Notes under the pieces: generated by a model
What the model was told of the DNA's origin: nothing
Seen by the model: the letters and a program-made list of their open reading frames with translations, nothing else
Database searches by the model: none
From: Selenomonas sp.
GTDB taxonomy: Bacteria; Bacillota; Negativicutes; Selenomonadales; Selenomonadaceae
Length of the DNA stretch: 64,000 nt
NCBI GenBank assembly: GCA_018052705.1
Contig: JAGPMW010000009.1
Coordinates: 1-64,000, forward strand
Reading direction: 5' to 3'
Position numbers and translations under genes: made by a program
Shown: in pieces, positions 57,110-64,000 of the stretch
Numbering within the stretch: position 1 is the stretch's first letter
Layout of the letters: each line of letters starts with the position of its first letter

Positions 57110-57844
57110 TCACTTCCGCAAACAATCCTTCAAATTCCCCTTTAGCGCACATTCGTGCTTCCACTGGGCGACCAGTTCGTTGGCCGCTGCGGATGGATCG
57201 TCAGCTCCGGCCACAGCCGATACTACAAAAAATCCAGCCACGCCCGTCGCTGCCAGTGCTGGAATATCCCGACATTTTACCCCGCCTCCTACAACAATAG
57301 GAATGGGGCTGCAGCCGGCCAACTGCTTCAGCTCCGAAAAGCTTCGCGTCAGGAACTGTCCCTCTGCATTCAATCCACAATCCGGTTTGGTCGCCGTCGC
57401 ATGCAGCGGCCCCGCACCAAAATAATCGATATCCTGCACATCCGTCACCCGCACATAATCAATCAGTTCGCCGGTAGGCGCCGATAAGCCTACCACCGCA
57501 TCCGGCCCCAGATAAGCCCGGCAGACAGCTGGCGGAATATCGGACTGCCCCACATGAACCCCGTCCACCTTTATACCCTGTTCACGTGCGGCCAGCACCA
57601 CATCCAGCCGGTCATCTACGACCAGTGCCACATCTTCCGAATGGCCTGTAGCCGCAATGGCGTTTGCCGCCTCATTGGTCAGTGCAATCAGTTCCCGTGC
57701 CGATGCAACCTTCGAGCGCACCTGAACACAGGTAAAGCCAGCCTCTACCGCTGCCCGGACAATCGATGCCACCGGCCGTCCCAGCGTATTCTCTGGACCA
57801 ACGACCAGATAGGCCGATATATCCAGCTTCTCGCGTATACTCAT
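57110..57844 (-). CDS. thiE: Thiamine-phosphate synthase ThiE
   Basis: ThiE (244 residues) joins the pyrimidine and thiazole phosphates to make thiamine phosphate. It has the TIM-barrel signature: ARELIALTNEAANAIA, VVDDRLDVVLAA, DGVHVGQSD, GLSAPT, YFGAGPLHATATKPD and VVGGGVKCRDIPALAATGVAGFFVVSA. The segment after AQWKHE is an unusual tail (CALKGNLKDCLRK) that runs into the unexplained DNA described above. It overlaps the thiamine-binding protein gene by four bases (ATGA). Confidence 0.93.
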   Translation of the reverse strand: MSIREKLDISAYLVVGPENTLGRPVASIVRAAVEAGFTCVQVRSKVASARELIALTNEAANAIAATGHSEDVALVVDDRLDVVLAAREQGIKVDGVHVGQSDIPPAVCRAYLGPDAVVGLSAPTGELIDYVRVTDVQDIDYFGAGPLHATATKPDCGLNAEGQFLTRSFSELKQLAGCSPIPIVVGGGVKCRDIPALAATGVAGFFVVSAVAGADDPSAAANELVAQWKHECALKGNLKDCLRK

Positions 57845-58146
57845 TTTTCCGCCTCCAGAATCTTTTCCACCCGTTCAAGTTTGCCCTGCATCATCTGCGT
57901 AAAGCCGGGGCGCACATCAGCCTTGAGAACCACCTCTGTACGGATTCCCCGGCCAGCCAATACAAAGGTCGCATCCTTCACGACCTGCATGACCTCGTCC
58001 CACTCACCTTCAATCTCGGTGAACATCGAATTCGTACGGCTCGGCAGACCTGACGCACGAATCACCCGGATGACTTCAGCCACTTCTTTGGACAACTCAT
58101 CGCCCGTCCCGCACGGAGCAATCGCTACAGCAATCAGGGCATTCAT
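57841..58146 (-). CDS. MTH1187/YkoF-like thiamine-binding protein
   Basis: This 101-residue protein matches the MTH1187 (PF01910) family, small ferredoxin-fold proteins that bind thiamine or its pyrimidine. Typical parts are MNALIAVAIAPCGTGDELSKEVAEVIRVIRASGL, followed by TNSMFTEIEGEWDEVMQVVKDA. The gene overlaps both neighbours by ATGA and is translated within the thiamine salvage operon, which supports the role. Confidence 0.85.
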   Translation of the reverse strand: MNALIAVAIAPCGTGDELSKEVAEVIRVIRASGLPSRTNSMFTEIEGEWDEVMQVVKDATFVLAGRGIRTEVVLKADVRPGFTQMMQGKLERVEKILEAEK

Positions 58147-58985
58147 AATGCTGCCACCTCCAGTTCCAATGGATTCTGCGCCACATCATCGGGCGTTATC
58201 AAATACAGCTCGTCAAGAAACTGCTGCTGGAAATGTCCCGGACCTTTCACCTGCTGTGCAGATCGCTGCCCCGCCACATTGTAGGCGGCCGTTGCCGTAA
58301 GTGCGGCAATAAACGGCGTAGCCACTGAGGCATAGACTGCCGCTACACCGCCTAAGGAACAGCCCGCCCCCGTGATCTTCGTAAAAAGCATCGATCCTCC
58401 TGAGGACCAGCCAATAAGATGCCCATCTGTTACCATATCCGTCTCCCCCGATACAGCTACCGCTCCGCCCGTCCAACGCGCCAAAGCAACAGCCGCCGGC
58501 TTTGCAGCCGAGACCACATCCACGGAATCCACTCCACGCGGTGCACCAGCTGTCCCAGCCTCCACCTGCAGTTCCCATAACCGGGCCAGGGCAATAATTT
58601 CTGATGCATTGCCACGGATAATAGACGGTTTGCAAGCCTTGAATCCGGCAATCAGCTGCGTCCGCAGTCCCCCAATGCCCAGTCCTACCGGATCGAGTAC
58701 CCACGGTTTACCTTGCTCATGCAGTGTCTGCGCCGTCGCCGGCAATGTTTTTTCATAAACAGGCTGCAATGTGCCCATATTAATATACATGGCGTCACCG
58801 GCTTTTGCCATCGCACAGCCCTCATCGGGCAGATAGACCATGGCGGCTGATCCTCCTGCCGCCAGCTGGGCATTTGCCACCAGATTGATTGTCACGCTGT
58901 TGGTAATTGACGGAACCAGCGGTGTCTTTGCCCGCACACGCTCCACCGCCTGTTTGATCTCCTGTTGAATTTCTTCTTTTGTCAT
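58143..58985 (-). CDS. thiM: Hydroxyethylthiazole kinase
   Basis: ThiM (280 residues) phosphorylates the thiazole alcohol for salvage. Family features are VPSITNSVTINLVANAQLAAGGSAAMVYLPDE near the N-terminus, VLDPVGLG, and the catalytic FTKITGAGCSLGGVAAVYA with the conserved Cys. It is the first gene of thiM - thiamine-binding protein - thiE, under a TPP riboswitch. No thiD or thiC lies in this operon, so the cell is set up here for salvage of thiazole. Confidence 0.95.
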   Translation of the reverse strand: MTKEEIQQEIKQAVERVRAKTPLVPSITNSVTINLVANAQLAAGGSAAMVYLPDEGCAMAKAGDAMYINMGTLQPVYEKTLPATAQTLHEQGKPWVLDPVGLGIGGLRTQLIAGFKACKPSIIRGNASEIIALARLWELQVEAGTAGAPRGVDSVDVVSAAKPAAVALARWTGGAVAVSGETDMVTDGHLIGWSSGGSMLFTKITGAGCSLGGVAAVYASVATPFIAALTATAAYNVAGQRSAQQVKGPGHFQQQFLDELYLITPDDVAQNPLELEVAAL

Positions 58986-59040
58986 TTCTGCAGACCTCCT
59001 GACAATTCACGATAAATGACGTGTCTTGCGGATTTTCTAC

Positions 59041-59072
59041 AAAAAAAATGCCTGCTGGAATCAGCAAGCATT
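59041..59072 (-). terminator. Riboswitch-controlled terminator before thiM
   Basis: A stem AATGCTTGCTG/CAGCAGGCATT (59072-59047, one mismatch) is followed on the minus strand by eight T. It lies between the TPP aptamer and thiM, so transcription probably stops here when TPP is bound. Confidence 0.85.
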
Positions 59073-59082
59073 GTTTCTGCAA

Positions 59083-59168
59083 CGATCGCTCCCTACGCCA
59101 GTTTTTAACTTGACAGGTTCAAAGGGTCAGGTTTAAACCTTCTCAACGCCAAAGCGTCCCCCCGCAAC
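59083..59168 (-). promoter_or_regulatory. TPP riboswitch
   Basis: Read on the minus strand, the conserved THI elements occur in order: GGGG...ACGC-TTTG-GCGT (a very short P3), TTGAGA (usual CTGAGA), ACCCTTTGAACCTG, a P4/P5 arm, and GGCGTAGGGA. It controls the thiM operon through the terminator at 59041-59072. Confidence 0.93.
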
Positions 59169-59225
59169 ATATCTTCTGTTTTCTAAAATCTAGCACACTT
59201 CAGCAGCCATGTCAACCACAGCATC

Positions 59226-59669
59226 TCAGCAGGCATCGCTGTCAAAAAGCAGCGTTACCGGTCCATCGTTAACCGATTCGACCTGCATATCAGCGCCAAA
59301 CTCGCCATGCGCGACCACAAATCCTTTTGCCTGAAGTTCCTGAATAAATTGTTCATAAAGCGGCTCTGCCAACGCCGGAGCTGCGGCATGGGAAAATCCC
59401 GGCCGACGCTTCCGCAGATCTGCATAAAGCGTAAACTGGGATACGACCAGAAATTCTCCGCCGGCCTGATCGATACTCAGATTCATTTTATCTGCTTCAT
59501 CAGAAAACACCCGTACATTTGCAATTTTTTCAGCCAGCCGGGCACAGATTTCCGGCGTGTCCTCAGGCCCAACCCCCAGCAACACCAAAAAACCTTGTCC
59601 GATAGATCCATTCACCTGATCATCAATTGTTACAGACGCACGTCTGACCCGTGTAACTACAGCTTTCAT
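59226..59669 (-). CDS. dtd: D-aminoacyl-tRNA deacylase
   Basis: Dtd (147 residues) hydrolyses D-aminoacyl-tRNAs and thereby keeps D-amino acids out of proteins. The catalytic motifs are SQFTLYAD (about 78-85) and NDGPVT (about 133-138). Length is normal for the family. The ATG at 59669 follows AGGCGGAGG. It lies on the same strand as radA with an 86-base gap. Confidence 0.96.
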   Translation of the reverse strand: MKAVVTRVRRASVTIDDQVNGSIGQGFLVLLGVGPEDTPEICARLAEKIANVRVFSDEADKMNLSIDQAGGEFLVVSQFTLYADLRKRRPGFSHAAAPALAEPLYEQFIQELQAKGFVVAHGEFGADMQVESVNDGPVTLLFDSDAC

Positions 59670-59755
59670 ATATCCTCCGCCTTATTTTTCCAAATGACAC
59701 AGCCATAAACAAACCAGCTCATCTGCCCATGACCTGTTCAGCCGCAATCCGTCTC

Positions 59756-61138
59756 TTATTCCTTGGGCATGGCCAGCCGTAAGGCATCACGGATGGTCTC
59801 GGCGCCATAGAGCCGTATACCCGCGACTTCACTGGCCAGCTGCCGGTAATTCTTCATAGGCAGAACTACGTGCTCAAACCCCAGCCGCTTCGCCTCATTG
59901 ATGCGGATATCCGCCTGCCCCACAGCCCGCACCTCGCCAGACAGACCCACTTCGCCGAACACGATGGTCTTCGGGCGCAGGCTGCGATTGGCAAAACTGG
60001 AAGCCATAGCCACGCAGATCCCCAGATCTGCGGCCGGTTCGTCGATGCGAATACCTCCGGCTACCTTTACATAAACATCACAGGCCCCGACCTGCAGATG
60101 AACACGTTTCTCCAATACCGCCAGCAGCAGCTGAATGCGCTTGATATCCACCGAATCTGCGGTCCGGCGCGGTGGCACATACGGCGTCGGCGCAACCAGC
60201 GCCTGCAGTTCTACGAGCAGCGGCCGCGTACCTTCGACCGTCGGAATGATGACAGTTCCGCTATCGCTCTCGCGATCCGAAAGGAACAGCTTCGACGCGT
60301 CCGGTACATCGATCAGCCCTGCATCGCGCATCTCGAACAGCCCCAGCTCATTCGTACTGCCAAAACGATTCTTGATCGCCCGCAGGACGCGATACTCGGC
60401 ATTGCGCTCTCCTTCAAAATAGAGCACAGTATCGACAATATGCTCCAGCACGCGCGGTCCTGCCAAAGTTCCGTCTTTTGTCACATGCCCGATCACAAAG
60501 GCGGCAATCCCATTGGTCTTGGCAATACGCAATAATTCGACTGAACACTCACGGACCTGGGAAACGCTGCCCGGAGCGCTCTGTACATCCGGACGAAAGA
60601 TTGTCTGAATGGAATCGATGACCAGCAGGTCCGGCTTGCAATTGGTAACATGCGACGCAATGGTCTCGAGATTCGTCTCACTGACGACATAGAGCGTATC
60701 CGCTAAAGCATTCAGACGATCCGCTCTCATGCGGATCTGGCGCGTACTTTCCTCGCCGGTCACATAGAGAACCCTGCGGCCAGCTCTAGCCACATCGGCG
60801 CAGACACGCAGCGTCAGGCTGGACTTTCCTACCCCCGGATCACCAACAATCAGAACCATCGATCCCGGGATGACACCACCGCCCAGCACACGATCCAGTT
60901 CGCCGGAGCCCGTGAGGAATCGCGGCAGATCATCCACGGCGACCTGCGCAATTGGCTGTGGCTTCTTTGCATCGGACAAGCCCAGCCGGATTCCGCCGCC
61001 CGCAGTCTTGGCCTCGGGCGCAACCACTTCTTCAACCATCGTGTTCCATGCGCCGCAGCCCGGACATTTTCCGAGCCACTTGGGCGTATCGTAGCCACAA
61101 TCCTGACATACATAGACGGTTTTCTTCTTCTTTGGCAA
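59756..61138 (-). CDS. radA: DNA repair protein RadA
   Basis: RadA (460 residues) is a RecA-like branch-migration helicase of recombination. It has an N-terminal C4 zinc finger (C11, C14, C25, C28), Walker A GDPGVGKS (99-106), Walker B near 171-175, the RadA-specific KNRFGS motif (256-261), and a C-terminal Lon-protease-like domain. The start is TTG at 61138 (MPKKKKTVYVCQDCG), six bases after GGAGGGGG. The open frame starts 16 codons earlier without a ribosome site. A strong hairpin lies 25 bases upstream. Confidence 0.95.
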   Translation of the reverse strand: MPKKKKTVYVCQDCGYDTPKWLGKCPGCGAWNTMVEEVVAPEAKTAGGGIRLGLSDAKKPQPIAQVAVDDLPRFLTGSGELDRVLGGGVIPGSMVLIVGDPGVGKSSLTLRVCADVARAGRRVLYVTGEESTRQIRMRADRLNALADTLYVVSETNLETIASHVTNCKPDLLVIDSIQTIFRPDVQSAPGSVSQVRECSVELLRIAKTNGIAAFVIGHVTKDGTLAGPRVLEHIVDTVLYFEGERNAEYRVLRAIKNRFGSTNELGLFEMRDAGLIDVPDASKLFLSDRESDSGTVIIPTVEGTRPLLVELQALVAPTPYVPPRRTADSVDIKRIQLLLAVLEKRVHLQVGACDVYVKVAGGIRIDEPAADLGICVAMASSFANRSLRPKTIVFGEVGLSGEVRAVGQADIRINEAKRLGFEHVVLPMKNYRQLASEVAGIRLYGAETIRDALRLAMPKE

Positions 61139-61162
61139 ATGAATCCCCCTCCACGCGGGACG

Positions 61163-61201
61163 AAAAAGCCGGCTGCAACAAAGCACTGCAGCCGGCTTTT
61201 T
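61163..61201 (-). terminator. Strong hairpin between clpC and radA
   Basis: A perfect 15-bp stem AAAAAGCCGGCTGCA with its complement (61163-61177 and 61187-61201) has T runs on the minus strand. It ends 25 bases before the radA start. It is a normal terminator for clpC, but it also sits inside any radA leader that starts upstream. Confidence 0.9.
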
Positions 61202-61222
61202 GTCACGTTTTAATCACGTTTT

Positions 61223-61251
61223 ATTATGCGCCTTAACAGACGGATTGTCCA
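61223..61251 (-). promoter_or_regulatory. Candidate radA promoter upstream of the hairpin
   Basis: A -35 TGGACA (61251-61246) and a -10 CATAAT (61228-61223) are 17 bases apart on the minus strand. The implied start near 61216 lies before the hairpin, so transcripts from it would have to read through the hairpin to reach radA. Confidence 0.5.
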
Positions 61252-61330
61252 GCGGCCCAGCCACACAACGGACCAGCACAGATTTACAAGGAAATTCAGC
61301 GCCTGTCCGCCCGGACTGTCAGGAGCAAGT

Positions 61331-63844
61331 TTATTCCTGCCCATCACCGGAGCCTCCTGCCTTCACCAGCGTCCCGGCCGCTTTAGGCTCTTTCTTGATG
61401 AATTCCAGCTTGTCACCGGCTTTGCGCACATAGATTGTGTCACCAGCCTTGAACGCCCTCGCCAACAGGCGCTCCGCAATCTCATCCTCGATGAGCTTTT
61501 GGATGGCCCGCTTGAGCGGACGGGCACCATACTTGAAATCTGTTCCGGACTCGACCAGTTTATTCCTGGCCGCCGGGCTGATTTCAAGCCGGATCTCCTT
61601 CTCTTCCAGCCTCTTCTTCACATCATGCAGCAGGATATCGACAATCTTCACCAGCTCAGCCTGCCCCAGTGGATGGAACACGAGCATCTCGTCGACGCGG
61701 TTCAGGAACTCCGGCTTGAAGATGCGTCTGACCTCAGCCAGTACCCGCTTCTTTCCGGCTTCTGCCTCTTCCTTCTGCTCATCCTGCACGCTGCCGACAG
61801 CAAAGCCCATGGCGGTATTCGCCTTTTTCAGGAAATTGGCTCCGGCATTTGAGGTCATGATGATCACACTGTTGCGGAAATCGACCGTACGGCCCTGCCC
61901 ATCCGTGAGGCGGCCGTCATCGAGCACCTGCAGCAGTATATTGAACACATCCGGATGCGCCTTCTCGATCTCATCGAGCAGGATCACAGAATATGGCTTG
62001 CGGCGCACCGCATCGGTGAGCTGGCCGCCCTCCTGATAGCCAACATAGCCCGGAGGCGCACCGACCATCCGCGATACAGAATATTTCTCCATATACTCAG
62101 ACATATCGAAGCGTACAATTGCATCCTCGGAGCCAAACAATGCCTCCGATAAAGCGCGGGCCAGCTCAGTCTTGCCAACACCGGTCGGCCCAAGGAACAG
62201 GAAGGAGCCAATTGGTCTTTTCGGGTCCTTAAGCCCGGAACGAGCCCGGCGGACGGCCTTGGCTACAGCCTTGACCGCTTCCTGCTGCCCAATAACCCGC
62301 CGGGCAAGCAATTTCTCCATATGGAGCAGCCGCTCAGACTCTTTTGCCGCCAGCTGCCGCACGGGAATACCGGTCCATTGTGCCACAACATCCGCAATAT
62401 TGTCTGCCGTCACCGTAATGCGGTTCATGCCCTTCTTTTCCCATTTATGCTTTGCTTCCTCGAGCTCGAGCTGGATATTCTGGACCTGATCACGCAGACC
62501 AGCTGCCCGCTCATAGTCCTGCGCTGTGATGGCTGCTTCCTTTTCGACATTGAGCTTCTCCAGCTGCTGCCGGATGCTCTGGACCTGATCCGAGGGTGCC
62601 ACCTGACGCATGCGGACCTTGGAAGCTGCCTCATCCATCAGATCAATGGCCTTGTCCGGCAGGAACCGGTCCGTAATATAACGCTGTGACAGCCGGACAG
62701 CGGCCGATACCGCCTCATCCTGAATTGTTGCACGATGGAACTCTTCATATTTACTGCGCAACCCCAGCAGGATCTTTCTGGCATCCTCCATCGTCGGCTC
62801 CTCGACCATAATGGTCTGAAACCGCCGCGAGAGTGCCGCATCCTTCTCGAGATGCTTTTTGTACTCATCCAGCGTCGTTGCTCCAATAATCTGGATCTCG
62901 CCACGAGAAAGTGCCGGCTTCAGGATATTAGCCGCATCGAGTGCGCCTTCGGCTGCACCAGCCCCCACGAGCGTGTGCATCTCATCAATAAACAGAATGA
63001 CATTGGCCACCCGCTGGATTTCCTCAATGACCCCTTTGAGGCGCTCCTCAAACTCGCCACGGTACTTGGCTCCTGCCACCAGCGAAGCGATAGACAGGGA
63101 TATGACCTGCTTGTCCTGCAGCATATAGGGAACAGCTCCCTCGACAATACGTTGGGCCAGCCCCTCGGCAATGGCCGTCTTGCCGACGCCGGGCTCGCCG
63201 AGCAGGATTGGATTATTCTTCGTCCGGCGTGACAGGATCTGAATGACACGCTGGATCTCCTTTTCACGGCCGATAACCGGGTCCATGCGGGACTCCTGCG
63301 CCATCTTGTTGAGATCGCGCCCATACTTGCGCAGCAGCGGCATGCCCGAGTCACGCCGGCTGCCAGCAGCTGCCGTAGACTCAGGGCCATCACCCGCCGG
63401 ATGCGAATGATCGATGCGCTCCATGACTTCGCCCTGCAGCACATCGGGATCGACGCCCATCCGTTCAAAGACCTCAACCGCCGCCCCCTCAGTCTCCTCG
63501 AGCAGACTCAGCAGAATATGTTCCGTGCCGATATAGTTATGCCCAAGAGTCTGGGCTTCCTCGACAGCGCCCTCCATGACCCGTTTCGCCCTTGGCGTAT
63601 AATACGGATTATCCGATGGATACTCTGCCTCCTGCGCCAGGACACTCCGGACCTGGCTCGCCACCTTCTCGAAGGTAAGCCCCAGCGACTCCATAGCCTG
63701 AGCCGCCACTCCTTCGGTCTCATGCAGGAGTCCGAGCAGGATATGCTCTGTACCGATATAGTCCTGCTCAAGATCCTGGGCAGCATATTGTGCGAACTCA
63801 ATGGCCTTGATGGCCCGGTTCGTAAAATGATTGCGATAGTTCAT
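61331..63844 (-). CDS. clpC: ATP-dependent unfoldase ClpC
   Basis: ClpC (837 residues) is the Hsp100 unfoldase that feeds ClpP. It has two N-terminal Clp repeats (about 1-145), Walker A sequences GEPGVGKT (216-223) and GPTGVGKT (552-559), and an UVR/coiled-coil middle domain (about 425-470) that binds adaptors such as McsB and MecA. The C-terminal region ends in a charged tail. It overlaps the upstream kinase gene by ATGA. Confidence 0.97.
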   Translation of the reverse strand: MNYRNHFTNRAIKAIEFAQYAAQDLEQDYIGTEHILLGLLHETEGVAAQAMESLGLTFEKVASQVRSVLAQEAEYPSDNPYYTPRAKRVMEGAVEEAQTLGHNYIGTEHILLSLLEETEGAAVEVFERMGVDPDVLQGEVMERIDHSHPAGDGPESTAAAGSRRDSGMPLLRKYGRDLNKMAQESRMDPVIGREKEIQRVIQILSRRTKNNPILLGEPGVGKTAIAEGLAQRIVEGAVPYMLQDKQVISLSIASLVAGAKYRGEFEERLKGVIEEIQRVANVILFIDEMHTLVGAGAAEGALDAANILKPALSRGEIQIIGATTLDEYKKHLEKDAALSRRFQTIMVEEPTMEDARKILLGLRSKYEEFHRATIQDEAVSAAVRLSQRYITDRFLPDKAIDLMDEAASKVRMRQVAPSDQVQSIRQQLEKLNVEKEAAITAQDYERAAGLRDQVQNIQLELEEAKHKWEKKGMNRITVTADNIADVVAQWTGIPVRQLAAKESERLLHMEKLLARRVIGQQEAVKAVAKAVRRARSGLKDPKRPIGSFLFLGPTGVGKTELARALSEALFGSEDAIVRFDMSEYMEKYSVSRMVGAPPGYVGYQEGGQLTDAVRRKPYSVILLDEIEKAHPDVFNILLQVLDDGRLTDGQGRTVDFRNSVIIMTSNAGANFLKKANTAMGFAVGSVQDEQKEEAEAGKKRVLAEVRRIFKPEFLNRVDEMLVFHPLGQAELVKIVDILLHDVKKRLEEKEIRLEISPAARNKLVESGTDFKYGARPLKRAIQKLIEDEIAERLLARAFKAGDTIYVRKAGDKLEFIKKEPKAAGTLVKAGGSGDGQE

Positions 63845-64000
63845 GGGTTTTCCTCCAGACCCACGCGATGCGCCTGCAATGCCTTGCGGACATGCTGCGC
63901 CCGCAGCCGGTCTAATTCATTCTTGGAAAGGTTTTCGTTCTCTGCCAGATTCTGCAGAAAACTCGTGCGGCTGCCAATGAAGATATCCGCATAGCAGTCG
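63841..64000 (-). CDS. mcsB: Protein arginine kinase McsB, C-terminal end
   Basis: This partial gene supplies 53 codons before the window ends. The visible segment (CYADIFIGSRTSFLQNLAE, then ENLSKNELDRLRAQHVRKALQ) fits the C-terminal end of McsB, which has a similar FLQ...A...L...E.D..RA..VR..L pattern. McsB phosphorylates Arg residues to mark proteins for ClpCP. Its stop overlaps the clpC start by four bases (ATGA), as expected for the mcsB-clpC operon. Confidence 0.75.
   Translation of the reverse strand, partial: DCYADIFIGSRTSFLQNLAENENLSKNELDRLRAQHVRKALQAHRVGLEENP

Noticed and set aside
56730..57164. 144-codon frame between DUF438 gene and thiE as a real protein
   Set aside because: No ribosome site, no domain, odd composition, and overlap with thiE. 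Kept as unexplained DNA only.

Overview
The window looks like the chromosome of a low-to-mid GC Firmicute, most likely a member of the Negativicutes (Selenomonas/Mitsuokella-like). This is inferred from: the complete Firmicutes-order S10-spc-alpha ribosomal cluster; a zinc-type S14; an S4 without the zinc knuckle; an mcsB-clpC-radA run; AddAB instead of RecBCD; an ECF transporter module; and frequent TTG/GTG starts behind strong Shine-Dalgarno sites. No 16S rRNA or tRNA is present, so the genus is not settled.

Layout. 1-84 holds the start of a gene that runs off the left edge, with its start codon inside interleaved inverted repeats. 175-3462 (minus) is ecfA1-ecfA2-ecfT-truA. 3563-22938 (minus) is the translation supercluster: an L7Ae-like gene, rpsL, rpsG, fusA and tuf, then the S10, spc and alpha operons down to rplQ, with secY, adk, infA and rpoA embedded. 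23033-31072 (minus) holds transketolase, AroH-type chorismate mutase, a UbiB/AarF kinase, an ABC-F ATPase, a glucosaminidase and an unusual AzgA-type permease. Reading the other way (31248-33252) are a TVP38-type membrane protein and a Tat-exported phosphoesterase.

33261-40867 is the accessory part: corA with a long leader that may carry a leader peptide, a frameshifted chemoreceptor, tmRNA, an orphan secreted protein, an Fsr-type MFS pump with a MarR regulator, and a frameshifted secreted alpha/beta hydrolase. 40876-52603 (minus) is a four-gene double-strand-break repair operon, sbcD-sbcC-addB-addA. 52685-57109 (minus) holds a PaaK-like protein that has lost its nucleotide loop, cheR, an Hsp20, and a DUF438/hemerythrin/PAS protein whose promoter has an FNR/CRP-type dyad at the activator position. 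57110-59170 is a TPP-riboswitch-controlled thiamine salvage operon (thiM, a thiamine-binding protein, thiE). The window ends with dtd, radA, clpC and the 3' end of mcsB.

No CRISPR array, phage block or complete insertion sequence was seen. The observations I find most worth checking are the corA leader (small ORF plus a hairpin over the ribosome site), the two frameshifted genes, the degenerate AzgA and PaaK paralogs, the activator-type dyad before the hemerythrin gene, the hairpin directly before radA, and the unexplained 390 bases between that gene and thiE.
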